Assembly: GCA_009760855.2 (NCBI GenBank)
Contig: WPIO01000224.1
Coordinates: 163,501-227,500 of the forward strand
Direction of reading: 5' to 3'
DNA from: Cristatella mucedo
Lineage: Eukaryota; Bryozoa; Phylactolaemata; Cristatellidae
DNA: 64,000 nt
Part shown: positions 13,300 through 25,769 of the stretch, piece by piece
How positions within the stretch are numbered: position 1 is the stretch's first letter
Layout of the letters: every line of letters begins with the position of its first letter
The notes under the pieces: model-generated
The model's database searches: none
Seen by the model: the letters and a program-made list of their open reading frames with translations, nothing else
Told to the model about the DNA's origin: nothing
Position numbers and translations under genes: made by a program

Positions 13300-14070
13300 A
13301 GCCTCATCTTAACTTCAGTAACTCTCTACTTGATGGTCTACTTGTAGATGCTATCAGGCACTTACAGTTTGCGCAAACTTCTGACACTAATTTCACCTGC
13401 CTTAAGTGTCCCCGTTGCCTCATTCCACCACCTATTATAGACCAGCAATGGTCATCAATCAAGCAGCTTTTCTAACCACGGGCTCTACCACACACGTTCG
13501 GGTACCGTCCTTCTCTGGCTCGCCAGCCAAGCTACTCTCCCAACCTACTCTCTACAACCTACCACCTACTCTCCAAACAGGCTACTACCTACAACCCCTA
13601 CAACCATTACAGGCCTAATACCTTCAACCTACTCTCCCAACAGGCTAGGCATCCGGCTTTTCCTGATCAAATCTCTTAGCTGCACCTAAACCAGACTCAA
13701 ACTCTTTCTTAAACCATGCCATCATTATAAACTCCTAAAGATATACATGGAACTGACCCCGATGCCAGTCACAACCTGTCCAGAGTTAAGATCGTTTGAA
13801 AAAACCTATACTCGCACCTTTTTCTTACAGAATTTTGTGGGTTCTTATGTTTCGTCCTTTGTATGTTTATACATCCTGAAAATGTGCATGCAACCCTTAA
13901 CCATATTTAGATGTTTTCAATGTGCTTTCTACCTCCACAAATTGCTTACCAGTCGAAATTGTGCATGTTACCACTAAATGTTCAATTATGCTTCCCTTAA
14001 GGCACATGTAAAGTGCCAAGAAATATATTCATGCCCATGATGCTATAAAATTACATCAAATTAATTAGTA
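13300..14070 (+). mobile_element. CR1-like family A LINE, heavily decayed 3' part
   Basis: Scattered matches to the C-terminal region, then the 3' UTR words CATGCAACCCTTAACCATAT, TGTTACCACTAA and AAAGTGCC. Divergence is higher than in most copies. A C- and T-rich stretch at 13500-13640 (repeated ACCTACTCTC words) lies inside it. Confidence 0.6.
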
Positions 14071-14269
14071 TAATTCTTATTCTAAAATATCCTAGTGCAA
14101 TCGCTTTAGATGCTACAGCTGAAACTGCTAAGGTAGGGCTTAGATGGTACCAATAATCCCCAGACGTAGCTGCTTGCCTTTACCAATATTTGTGCTAGAA
14201 GTGGCTTCTTCTATATGGATATAAAAAGTACTGTTGCTTCCCACGTGAAAGTAATGTGGTATTTTGTTC

Positions 14270-15060
14270 TAAAACCAACTTTCACTCAATCGATTCACCT
14301 CATCAGTATTACATTCAAGTCAGCCTCATATAGTTACAAAGTGCTGCACAAAATTCAGGGCTGTATAGACTGGTATAACTCATCCAAGTTAACTTCTTTG
14401 GTTGTGACAGTTTCTCCTAACTTCTATTACTCATTAGTCAAAGACTGCTGGCATACGAAGTAATTCACTTGAATGTATAGCAAAACTCAGAAGAAAATTC
14501 TGTTGTTTCGTGAGCACTGAAAATTAAACCCATAATTTCACAGACCTGGACAACATTTTTATCAAGCAGCGAATAGACTTCAAGGTTTCGTCAGTTGATT
14601 TTTGGTTCCTCCATGCTTTACCTCCAGCCTTTCTATATAAACTACTATCTAAACAGGCTAAGTACCACGTGAAGAACTTTTTCAGTTAAGTACATTTAGA
14701 TGTGTTCAAATAACTAGGATACCGTGACTTTATACCTCATTCTCCCAAAGACTGAAACTCACTTCTGACTGACGTGATGGTATGCCACGGATCGACTATT
14801 TTAAAAAGATACAAAACACTCCAGCTTTATTTTTTTTAATTTACGAGATTAATTCACATTTTGCTTGTTTAGCTAGTCTTGCTGACTCTGTTTATCCTAG
14901 TGCTAACTATTTTGACGTGCGTGCTATAATGTATGACGTAAGCAAGTTATTATCTTCAGGCCTCTATGCAAGTGTTATTCCGTGTGCTAACCGCACTAGA
15001 TTGGTTAGTGGCGAAATGCATGCAACGGGAATGAACATGAAGCTAGCACTGTGACGACAA
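14270..15060 (+). mobile_element. CR1-like family A LINE, decayed fragment(s)
   Basis: Matches to the family protein include FKSASYSYKVLHKI (compare VKSAYFQLHNI in better copies), then a region equal to KQRIDFKVLS, and a degraded 3' UTR. It may be two abutting pieces. Confidence 0.5.
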
Positions 15061-17544
15061 GAAATAAAAAGCTCTCGATATTTTGCACATAGTGCTCACA
15101 CCTTTTTTAAAGCATAACCAATAGCGAAGATTGTATGGCTGTCACAGCAGGCGATTTCCAAAATGGATATATATCAGCGGAAGCTCAGCTCTAGGATTAA
15201 CTTTCCAGCTGACCTATCTCAAAGATGGGAGCTTTGGTCAGGCTCACGCCTTATTTGAAGAATCAGATTAATTCCAACAATAATATTATTCATACATAAC
15301 CGTTATTCGTGCTGCTCTTAAGCCTCGGCCTATCATTGTTATGTCGTAAGCGGCTCCAATGGGTGATTCAGTGGGTAAGCTCATAGTTCCAATAGAGATG
15401 CAGATCAAGCTCGTGGTTCTTACTCACTGGTCATTGCACTATCCTGTCCTATAAAATAAATTTAGTTGTCCAACAGTTAATATCTCAGAGACTCCTGGTA
15501 TCTGTCACAGATTCAGTTAAGCTGTCAGCCTTCAGTTGTGGGTTACTGGTACAAGCTGGGAGCCGGCGCCATGCTGGCATGGAGCCACTGTCACGACACT
15601 AGCTATACCTCTTACCGCCTTCGTTAACAGAGAACAGAATCGCGGAAGCTTCTAAGCCATTCATCTGCATCTTTTTATCAGATCAAAGTAGCAGCAGTTA
15701 AACATTTCTGTCAATATTGTCTGTACCACAAGGTACCATTTCTCATGCCACATGCCGGGTTTACTTAAGTCAACGTATTGCAACCACACTCATTGAAGAA
15801 AATCTGAGAACAGTGAGACATACTGAGACATTTTGATGAAAAAAAGGAATCAAGAAATGAGCATTATTGACCTGTGGTACAATTCATCGCAGTATCAAAA
15901 CTTGTCAAAACACAAAAGACGAATGCCCTATCTATCGTTTTGATCAATAGACGTAAGAAGACATATAAAAGGCCAACAAACTAACTAATATCACATCAGA
16001 AGAGCCCGGGTAACATCAACTATTTTCATTTTAAAGTTGAGCTGAGCTATGAGCATGCACTTACAAAGAAAGCTAGTAAAAAATGCGTCTCTGGAATAAC
16101 ATTGCCTCTCAGTAATAAGAAAGAAATGACTATTTGGCGCTGTCATCGAGCTGACCATGGAGGATATGAGCCATCATCCTTTCTCTGCTAAGAAAAGGTA
16201 AACATTAAATGACCTAACAACTTCTTTAATCTCAACCACGACTGTGGATTCGATGGTTATTTGCACCAACAATAATCATGTTAAGAAGCGTCACTTGCTG
16301 TTAGCCTGTAGTGCGACTTCAAACTCTAGCGAACTGCAAACATCCCTTAATTTCCATGCCCAAAGCGAACAGAGTTGCGTGCTAGTTTTGTTAGTTATTG
16401 AATAAAGATAATGCAAGTTTCGACTGAAACGGGATGGCCCAAAAGCGAATCAAATAGTTTTTTGCCATATGAGTAAAATCTAATAATACTGCTCTCTGAG
16501 GCAAAGTTCAATACCTAAGCCTGCGCGAATAAGGAGAAACCCTGTGATCATTATTTTAATCATTACATAAGAGCCAGTAAAAACCCGGCTTCGATCACAA
16601 CGCAATCATTATTATTTGGCAACAGCAAAGGTTCGATAACCCTTATAAAGAAAACTATAAGAAAGCCGAAGAATCAGAGTTGAATCAGAACCCCTATAGG
16701 ACGAAGAACGTAAGAAACCAACTTGTAGCACTCAATCTGGCTCTGAAAGAGTAAACGGAACTTACAAAAGGATTAGAAACCTATCTCTATTTAGGCGCTT
16801 TATATATGCCATCGTGCTCTATCCCACTATCTTGGTCAACAAATTCATTAACCTTGACCTCAGTCGTTAAAGGTACGAAGCTTAACCACTGGAGATGAAC
16901 TATTGCAAAACTCCGTAGCCCATCTGTTAGTTGTCATTCACATCAAACTAATTCAATGGCGACTCCGGGTCTCCATATTTAGCATCAAATAAGTCTGAAA
17001 AATCATCACTTTTGGGTCTGTTTAAACATCCAGTTACTTTCACAAGCCTCGAAATCTGACTTCCTTGTTCTTCTCCTGCACTTCTTTGCCACCAGTTCCT
17101 TGGCTGTCTTTCAATTCGCTTTTACTCACTATAAATTGACATTGACCCATGACTATGACAAAGTCTTCAATCTATGTGCACACAGAATATGCTAATTGCT
17201 TCACGGTTTTGTCACCAACGGATTGGCCTTGCATCATGTAAGTCACAGCTAAAGACCTGTCAGTTCGAATCAGCTTACCGTGCAACCTGCTAAAACTGCA
17301 TTATTACTGATTTATCTGCTGACGCAATCTACTAACATTTGATCTACTATATGTTACTAACTAGAGGTCCTTAAATCGAAAAATAATATTGTCTGAGAGA
17401 TTTTTTAATTTAAACTAATTAAGATACCTGCTGTTTCATTATGCCTGTCTCTTTATTGAAACTTTTTAAATTATCTTTTTGTTTATGGTTATTTTCAACG
17501 AGCTGTATAGAAACTGAATAAGGATTCGATTCAGTAAAAAACAG
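15061..17544. other. Unassigned intergenic sequence downstream of the receptor gene
   Basis: No gene, RNA or repeat that I can recognise. It is free of the window's LINE motifs, unlike most of the gene introns. Confidence 0.4.
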
Positions 17545-17637
17545 TAACTATATTATCATAACACTTTTATTTATTCGTGGCAAATTGTTAAATATGCAAT
17601 CTTAGCTGTGAAGTGATAACTAAAAGCTTTCAAAAAC
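17545..17637 (-). terminator. Short 3' UTR with overlapping poly(A) signals
   Basis: After the exon E stop codon, the minus strand reads two overlapping AATAAA hexamers (17570-17575 and 17566-17571) about 65 bases downstream. Cleavage would be expected near 17545-17555, giving a short 3' UTR. This supports exon E as the true last exon. Confidence 0.6.
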
Positions 17638-17920
17638 TTAATGCTTTAAAAATTTCTTAGAAAGTTCGCGATACTCATGCGGGCCACATAATTCAGCTGA
17701 ATCGTGTTGAGGCTGCAATGATAGGTAAGCAACTTTTTTGGTAACGGCTTCCTGCTGATTGAGAAACACCATTTCATTTCCATTTGTTATCTCGGTTGAA
17801 TAATCTCTAATGTCTTCATATAGATGCTGGTTTTCCAGTTGTATTGGAAAATCTCCTTTGGAGAGTTTCTTTTGTTTTCGTGATGGCATCTCGGCAACGG
17901 CTGATTGACGTGGCTTGCTC
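17638..17920 (-). CDS. Exon E: cytoplasmic tail with ITIM-like and YxxL/I motifs
   Basis: This terminal exon ends at TAA (17638-17640). The strongest acceptor, AATTTTTCAG, puts its start at 17920. It then encodes about 93 residues with a basic N-terminal part (RKQKK) and no hydrophobic segment, as expected after a membrane helix. Four tyrosines stand in signalling contexts: LYEDI (Y34), DYSTEI (Y40), VAYLSL (Y65, matching the ITIM consensus V/I/L/S-x-Y-x-x-L/V/I) and EYREL (Y83). Y65 and Y83 form a YxxL pair separated by 14 residues, slightly wider than a canonical ITAM. Exon D ends in phase 1, but the open frame from 17920 needs phase 2. Either a small exon of length 3n+1 lies in the 9.2 kb intron, or a weaker acceptor (CAATCAG, exon start 17900) is used, which restores the frame. 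Confidence 0.68.
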
Positions 17921-17921
17921 C

Positions 17922-19900
17922 TGAAAAATTATCCGAATTATACGTAAAAGACAGGACAGTTCAATGTGACGATCTCAGTAGCTATATCTACGTACTCTTC
18001 AACTCAATTATAAATAACCCATCTTTTTAATTATGAAATGGCTCCTTATGATCGGCATGAATTCACCTATAATATATGTAAATATTATTTTTTCACAGAA
18101 TTGTTCTTAAGGCAAACTGAGTTCTGACGAGGCACTTCATCTACGCCGAAAAAGAAGCAAATTAATAACTAGGTGATTATAAGTATCCAAATGCTGAAGG
18201 TTACAGTCCATAAAAGATAACAGTATGTGACTAGAAAGTGATGGAGGTATATCGTGGGTCTTCAGTTAGCTTTAAATGGTACCACTGTGGGCTATCTTTT
18301 GGTACTATTTTGTAGTTCCATGCTGATACACAGAGAAACATAAGGCGTTGTTTTCAGAGCATTCCATGACTATCCTCGAATAATATATTTCAAGATTTGG
18401 GTATTTGGATAAAAGCTCAGAGAATAGTTTGCATATAAGTAAGAGAATGAATCTCAAATGGACTATCAAATCCCTTAAGTGATTGCTTGATAGTCATTTA
18501 ACCGTAAACTAATGCGGAAACTACAAAATTCATGAGAGGCAAACTTAGCTGCATATTTTTTCAAAACTTTAGGCATCCTATTGCAACATCAGGTAGAAAT
18601 TTAAGAACGAATATAAAATACATTAATTCGGGGATGTATTGCAAAAGGCATTTTAATTTGACTGAAGTTACTTTATCTAAGCATGAGGATTTAGTGGAAC
18701 TAATGCACCGTCTAATAAACGGCCATTTCATAGCTGGAAAGGCTAAGCAATGTCATGTAAGTGAGCAATTATAGGACGAGTATTTCAAGTTTGGTAATGG
18801 CACCAAGTTTTCACTGCTCGTTAAACGCTTGCATTTCATTATTTACATTCAACAGTGACCCCATCAGTAGAAGCTCTTTTCTAAATACAATAAGTTATGC
18901 GACTTACCACCTACTAAAATAACTAAATAGCTATTTCGGAAATTTGCGTGTTCGTTAAAGGTTAAACTAACTCAAATATTATAATAGATTTTACCATTTC
19001 AAAGTTTGGCATATGCACTCAGGTGCCGAAATTCCGTGCAGTATGGCCACTACAGTTGTGGCTATAAATGTTTAGGGTCATAAGAGGGTTTTATTTAATC
19101 ATAGGCACAGTAAAGTTACGGAAAACATATCAAATATGTATTTACCGTCTTCACTCGCCACTTCGCGCACCGACTTTTGCCGCTTCACTCTATCGTGGTT
19201 TTTTAAAATATGCATTCCATTAAAACGTTGATCGCGATAGTGAAAAGAATACAGTGCGTGCTCAATTTGTTTAGTCAATTATACATCCCTGTATTAAAAT
19301 TAAAATTTAAAAATTGAATTTCTGCACGTGTAGACGGTAGGCCCAAATATTCGAGTACCACACTAATCCTTCAACTCATGGTGCACTTCGCAGAAATTAC
19401 CTCGTTTCGTTAGATTCTGGGACTGATTAACCGCGATAAACGAGGGACGAATGCACAGCAAAAAATATGCACATATGCTGGTGGTAGGTATTTGTTCAGC
19501 GTGATGTTGCCCCACCACGATTTTATCTGACGAACCTTGTCTGGCCAGGCTTTGAGGCAGCAAGTTTCTCCATTTATTTTCTCCTCTGCTCCAATACGTT
19601 CAAATGAGCCTGAGTTTTACTGAAAATGTGGGTTACTGGTTAAGGTCAAATATCTTCTCTCAGCCACCTATCAATATCGCTCTATAATCGTTTGACGGGT
19701 TCCAAAAATGCAGCTGGCTGGGCCAGCCTCAAAAAAGGATTCGCCACAAAGCATTTCACCGGCCAATCAGTTGGCAAAGTTTATATATATTGCTGCCAAA
19801 CGTGACGATCCCCAAGCACAGTATTTGAGCATTGAAATTCAACTTGCATGCCCAAAAATAACTTGACTAAATTGTAATTGGTAATAGGGAAGTCACCTAG
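17922..19900. other. Receptor intron D-E, unique-looking part
   Basis: It holds no recognised repeat. A 60-base purine-rich stretch at about 19140-19200 is open on the minus strand and precedes a GTAAAT donor, but its phase does not join exon D to exon E. A plus-strand open frame at 18532-18774 has no recognisable family. Confidence 0.35.
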
Positions 19901-19917
19901 CCAATTGCCTTATTTTA

Positions 19918-21720
19918 ATAATAATATATTGCACTTTATAAAGCGCCCTCAGAGAACTTAACCTCTTTCTAGGCGCTTTACATTTGCTGCAAAGTGATAT
20001 GCAATAGAATAGTAAGTAAAATCATGCTTGAAAAACAAACAAAATGAATAATATGGTTAAGGGTGACATGCACAGGGTCAGCATGCAAATGTGGTTAGTG
20101 GCAGCATGCACAGTGTCAGCACGCATAAGCACATCAAGGACGAATCACAGGGACCCACTAAATGCTGTCCTAAATAGGTGTATTTTTAAGTTTTTTTAAA
20201 TGTGGTCAGGTCAGGGGATGTTCTGACGCATGTCGGGAGGGAGTTCCAGGCTTTGGGAGCATACGAGCTAAATGCACGGTCTCCAAAGGATTTAAGGTTT
20301 GTACGAGGTATTTCTAGACTGTTGGATTCCGAAATGCGAGTGGTACGATGCTTGGCCTGATGGGGTAGTATAACTGAAAGATAGGCTGGAGCCATAGAAT
20401 GAAGAGACCTAAAAGTGAGCGACAAAACCTTGAAGTCAATCCGTTGCCTCACTGGTAGCCAGTGCAGGTCGGCGAGAAGTGGAGTAATGTGGCAACTGCG
20501 AAGCTCACGACAGACAAGCCTGACTGCAGAGTTTTGCACCAGCTGCAACCGCCTGATCGCACATGCTGGTAGGCCCGTAAGCAGTGAGTTGCAGAAGTCG
20601 AGACGGGATGTCACAAATGCATGGACCAACGTAGACGTGGTATCCTTATCTAAACAAGCCCGAATTTTAGAAATGTTATCAAGCTGAAAATAGGGAGATT
20701 TGACTGTGGAGCTGATGTGGTCGTCTAACGAGAGGTCGCTTTGGAATATGACACCTAGATTTCGAGCTGTTTCAACTGGAGATATGCTGGCAGAGCCAAT
20801 TTTTAAAGTCAGCCTTTCCAATTTCTGAATCACACTGGGTTTGCCCATAACTAGTAAGTTAGTTTTATCATCGTTTAGTTTTAGAAAATTTGCTGCCATC
20901 CATGTGCGGATGTCATCAATGCATGCAGCAAGTGAGTTGAGAGAATTTGAGGTGCTCGAAGGCTGGGAGGGATCAAGCAAAGGTACAACTGAGTGTCATC
21001 CGCATAGAAGTGAAAGCGTAGATTGTGCTTGGCAATCACATCAGCAAGAGGGAGAGTATAAACGGTGAAAAGGACCGGACCTAGCACAGAGCCCTGAGGT
21101 ACTCCATATTTTAGAGGTACTTCAGATGATCTTTGTCCATTCACGTCAATACTCTGGAGTCTCCCACTGAGATAGGACCTGAACCACTGCAGAGCAGTGC
21201 CAGTGATGCCCAGGCGAGATGAGAGGCGCTCTAGAAGTACTTTGTGATCGATGGTATCAAAAGCTGCCGAAAGATCGAGCAAAACAAGAAGAGACACTCT
21301 ACCCATGTCTGCATTCCTAAGTAGGTCGTTGTATACCCGAAGCAATGCTGACTCTGTGGAGTGATTAGCTCTAAAGCCAGACTGGAACTTACTAGCAAGG
21401 TGTGAGGTTTCGATATACGAGTTCAGCTGGTCTGCCACGACCCGTTCCAGTGTCTTTGATAGGAATGGTAGAAGGGAGACTGGGCGGTAGTTGCTTAAGT
21501 TCTCTTGGTCTAGTGTAGCTTTCTTGAGAAGTGGCCTGACTACAGCTTTTTTGAAAGGTGCTGGGACCTGACCTGAGGCTAATGACATATTAATGATGTT
21601 GGTTATGCATGGCAGCAGCAGATCAATGCAACGTAGGAGCAGGACAGTGGGAATAACCCTTTTGAAAGACTATGGAGTGATATCGACAGGAAGCTGGGGC
21701 ACGGTGTTCGGCCTACACTA
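19918..21720 (-). mobile_element. CR1-like family A LINE, best preserved copy (RT domain to 3' end)
   Basis: About 1.8 kb of a CR1-clade non-LTR element, antisense to the window and therefore sense to the receptor gene. Frame 21588-20881 encodes most of the reverse transcriptase: NYRPVSLLPFLSKTLERV (finger), STESALLRVYNDLL, LLDLSAAFDTIDH (motif A with its Asp), YGVPQGSVLGP (motif B) and HFYADDTQLYL (motif C, catalytic YADD intact). A one-base shift near 20980 moves the rest (thumb and C-terminal CR1 domain, LNDDKTNLLVMGKPS, RAFSSYAPKAWNSLP) to frame 20980-20186. The 3' UTR carries the stem-loop motif at about 19940-19975 and a T/A-rich tail at 19915-19935. The endonuclease and ORF1 are missing (5' truncated). 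Best template for the family consensus here. Confidence 0.9.
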
Positions 21721-22139
21721 GTAATCTACCTTTTCGGTAAAATGCAGGCTGTGTGGAATTTGCTGCAGCAGAAGAGAAAAAACAGAAGAGACATAAGCAT
21801 GCGGTCTCTAAGCTTGACCTGACAAGTTTGGCTATTACGAATCGTCAAATGAAACTAAACGAATGCCTTTCACTCGTAAAAGGCAAATAAACCGGGAAGC
21901 AATGCTGGTCTAGGCAAGCATGTTTTTGCTACAATTAAAATGTGCTTACTTCAGTAGAAAGATTCTTTAGGCTTTCATCTAAACGTTCGCTATCATTTTG
22001 TATTTATTTTCATTAATCGGAGCATGACAACTGAAGGTGCTGCATCCGAACACTTGTGGGTGTTCAGATGCCAAGGTTTACCCCCATCATAATAAGTAAC
22101 AAGAGTATTTAGTAGAAGGATGAATAGCTTCTGAATAAG

Positions 22140-22141
<2 letters not shown>
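21721..22141. other. Unassigned intron sequence
   Basis: Nothing recognised between the LINE 5' truncation point and the TA repeat. Confidence 0.35.
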
Positions 22142-22207
<66 letters not shown>

Positions 22208-22240
22208 TTATATATTTATATATATATTTATATATGTATG
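22142..22240. repeat. (TA)n microsatellite
   Basis: About 58 bases of perfect TA alternation followed by imperfect TATATTTA variants. Confidence 0.95.
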
Positions 22241-22524
22241 TTTATATGACCTGCAGTGACTACCTAAATAGTTTTTAATTAAGAGTAAAATGCTCACAGT
22301 AACTACCTCGTCATTTAGCACAGGCTTTAAGTAACCCCCACTTTAGAACGTAAAGTACAAAGGCATGCACCAACCGTAGGGTAATTGCAGTGCTTATGCT
22401 GTGCATAACCATAAGACGTATCAACGCATCCGACGAAGAGATTGCACATCGAAAGTCCAAGCAGGTTTTGAAATGTTACCGATTACCAACAACTGCGTCG
22501 TCATTCTCGTAGTTACTTCCTGTA

Positions 22525-24180
22525 TGATATAATAATAATAATACCAAAAAATGCCCTCGGAGAACTGAATCTCTTTCTGGGCACTTTGTGTGTGTGGCAG
22601 AGGAAGCGTGGTCGAAAGGTTAGTGGTAGCATGCTCAAAGACTACAATCATGGCATGATTACATGCAAGTTAATGGTATCGACACATCCCCAGCATGCAT
22701 AAGCACACCAAGGAGAAATCACGTTCTGAAAAATTTATGTCTTTTTAGCTCCTTTTTTAAGTTTTGTAAAAGTCAGTGGAAGTCCTCAAGTTAGTCAGGA
22801 GTGACTTCCTGGATTTGGGATTATACCAAATAAAGAAACCATCTCCAAGGGATTTGAGGTCTTTAAGAGATATATTTAAACTATTTGATTAGGAATACCA
22901 CATTTTTCGATGCTTGACGTGGTGGAGGAGTGGATCTGATTGGTAAGCTAAAGCCAGAGAATAAAGGGGCGTAAAAGTAAGTGACAGAAATTTGAATCCG
23001 ATACGTTGCTTGATCGGGAGCCAGTGCAGACTGGTGAAAAGTGGTGTAGTGGGGCAACTTCAAAGCTCCCAACTGAAAAGCCTACGTGCAGAGCTTTGCA
23101 CCAACGGCAAATGCCTGAGTGCACAGGCCGGTAGACAAGCAAGCATGCTTTCCCAGAGTCAAGACAGAATGCCACAACAGCATGGATCAATTTAGATGTG
23201 GTATCCGTTTCCAAAAAAGCCAGGATTTTAACAACGTTGTGCAGCTGCCAGTAGGCAGACTTGACTGTGGAGTGGATGTTGTCATCTGATGAAAGGTCAC
23301 TTCGGAACAGACATGCAGATTCGTGCGCGTACAACGGGAGATATGCTGGCAGAGCTGATTTTGAGTGTTGCATTTTCCTATCTCCAACTCATACTTGATT
23401 TGCATATTACTAGAAAGCTATTTTATCGCAATGAAATTTAAAAATCTTTGCTGCCATTCATGTGTGGGATGTTATCAATACATGCAGCAAGGGAGTTGAG
23501 AGAATTTGACGTACTAGAAGGCTGGGAGGAATAAAATTAAGGTTACATCTGTGTGCAATTTGCGTATAATTGAAATCTTAGGTCGTCTCTGGCAGTCACA
23601 TTTGTAAGATGGAGAGTATAAACCATGAAAAGAACAGGACCAAGCAGGAAGCCCCGAGAGTCCTTAGTTACATGGTATTTCAGAGCCTCCTCAGATGATT
23701 TTTATCTATTCACATCAGTACTCTGGAATCTCCCACTGAGATAGGATCTGAACCGTTGTTTTGCGGTGCCAGTGATGCACAGGCGAGATGAGAAGCGCTC
23801 AAGAAGGACTTGGTGATCAATAGTATCACAAGCTGCCGAAATATGGAGCGAAACAAGTAGAGACACTCTACCCGTGTCTGCATCTCTAAGTAGGTCGTTA
23901 TACATCCGTAGCAATGCTGACTCTATGGAGTGATTAGCTCTAAAACCAGACTGGAATTTACTAGCAAGGTTCGAAGTTTCAATTTAAGAGTTCAGCTGGT
24001 CTGCCGTCACTCTTCCGGTATCTTTAATGTATCTTTAAATTGGAACGGTAGAAGGAAGACTGGGCGGCAGTTGCTCAAGTTGTCTTGGTCTACTGTTGCT
24101 TTCTCGAGTAATGGAATGACTACAGCCTTTTTGAAAGGTACTGGGACATGACCTGAGCTATTGAAATAGTACCGATGTTA
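22525..24180 (-). mobile_element. CR1-like family A LINE, decayed RT to 3' end
   Basis: The (ATT)n tail and stem-loop lie at 22528-22590. Fragments match the best copy throughout, such as LLRDADTGRVSLLV, FRSYLSGRFQSTD (23702-23914) and the C-terminal domain (22948-23373). There are many frameshifts and stops. The YADD region is destroyed. Confidence 0.82.
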
Positions 24181-24629
24181 TTTGTGCATGGCAGCAGCAG
24201 ATCAATGTCGAAGCAGGACAGAAGGAATATCACAAAGTACTTGTCGTCTTCTTTAAAATGGGATGTGAACCTCAAGACTAGGTCACTAATGATCACCTTG
24301 AATGTAGCCACTGAGGTTCTGCTTACAGATGATAGACAGGATTTAGGAATGATGCTTCCATCTTAGGGACGGACTTCTTGTCTATCTTGCCTTTCTTGTC
24401 TATCTTGTTAGCAGAGAAGCTAGAGAACCGACCAGCTAGATTATCACAGGGATCACTAGGTAAGGAGCTAATCTGGGAGTGGTTAAGAGATGGTTGATAT
24501 TCTACGTAAACATTTTTGGATTGTGCATCTGTAATTCAGCAATTTGTTTATTTTTTATTGTCAATTTATTTTTATTCTTAATTTTTTATACTTTGTAATC
24601 GCATCTCTACCTGTAATAATACTAATCAT

Positions 24630-25110
24630 AATAATTTTAATAATAGACTTGATAAGTGCCATCAGAGAACTCAATCTTTTTCTAGGGGCTTTATATTTGC
24701 TGCAAAGGAATTGCGATTGAATGTTGAGTGGCATCATGCTTGATAAACCGCATGAATAACTTGGCTAGGGGTGACATTCACAAGGTGAGCATGCAAGTAT
24801 GGTTACTGGCTGCATGAGCAGTGTCAGCACGCATAAGGACATAAAGGATGAATCGCGGGGACCCACTAAATGCTGTCCTAAATAGGTGCCTTTTTAAATG
24901 TGGTCAAATCAGGGGATGTGACGCAAGTCGGGAGTGAGTTCCAGGCTTTGAGAGCATACGAACTGAATGCACGGTCTCAAAAAGATTTGAGGTTTGGACG
25001 AGGTTTTGGTTAACAGTAAGATTCCAAAAGCCGGGTGGTACGATTTTTAGGCCTGGTGGGGGAGTAGATCTGATAGATAGGCTGGAGCCAAAAAATGAAG
25101 TGACATAAAA
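24630..25110 (-). mobile_element. CR1-like family A LINE, 3' end
   Basis: It starts with an AATAATTTTAATAATAG tail, then CATCAGAGAACTCAATC and GACCCACTAAATGCTGTCC, as in the 19.9 kb copy. It is truncated at about 25110, directly against a family B piece in the opposite orientation. Confidence 0.8.
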
Positions 25111-25114
25111 GTGA

Positions 25115-25630
25115 GCTGTGACCTTCCTTAAGCATTTTTCTGGGGTTTCTGCGTGCCATGTCACTAACTTAATAAGGTCTAGGAAAAAGAGCTCGTATCC
25201 TGAAGACCCTATTCCACCATCTCTGTGGCCTTCACTGGTAGACCTGCCAGAACCGAGATTTCTAATGCTTCTTTGAAAGAAATGGTCGTATTCAAGTCCT
25301 TCAAATCGACAATTGTTAGGCCCATGCTTTAACAGCCTGGATTAGTCAGTTCTTTTCTGACTATCTCAGAGTTTCCCTTCTTCCTTTCTTGTCAAAGATT
25401 CTTGAAAAATTCTCGCTAAGCAGCCGGTTGCACATATTGAAAAGAATGAAATGTCAGATACATTTCATTCAGGCTTCAAGAGGCAGCACAAAACTGAAAA
25501 CTGCTCTCCTCCGTCTTAACAATGACATTCAATGTGGCAACGATGACAGAAATGTAAATGCCCTTGCTATGCTAGATCTATCAGCAGCCTTTGAACCATT
25601 GATCACGATGTTCTACTTAAAAGATTGAGA
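25115..25630 (+). mobile_element. CR1-like family B LINE, RT fragment
   Basis: Plus-strand frame 25389-25628 contains LKTALLRLNNDIQ and ALAMLDLSAAFEP (RT motif A). The GACCTTCCTTAAG..TTTCTGCGTG block also occurs at 39225 (plus) and in reverse near 57720. Confidence 0.7.
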
Positions 25631-25767
25631 TTGATTAAACAGCCTATCTTATGTTGCGATAGAATAGCCTTTGTGGCTATCGCTGCCTCTTAAAGCGGCA
25701 ATAAAGGATCGCCCACTGCAAGATATGAACCTGCCACAGAAAAGCAATCTAGTGTGCCATCAGGTTC
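25631..25767 (-). mobile_element. SINE-2 copy, diverged
   Basis: It reads leftwards with the family order: tRNA-like part, GGCGATCCTTTATTGCCGC, GATAGCCACAAAGGC and AGGCTGTTTAATC. Box B is mutated. It lies directly against a family B fragment. Confidence 0.7.
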
Positions 25768-25769
25768 TC

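Noticed and set aside
19140-19200. Minus-strand open stretch (KRQKSVREVASED) before a GTAAAT donor as the missing cytoplasmic exon
   Set aside because: The acceptor is weak, the in-frame variants end in phase 1 or hit a stop, and it does not restore the frame to exon E.
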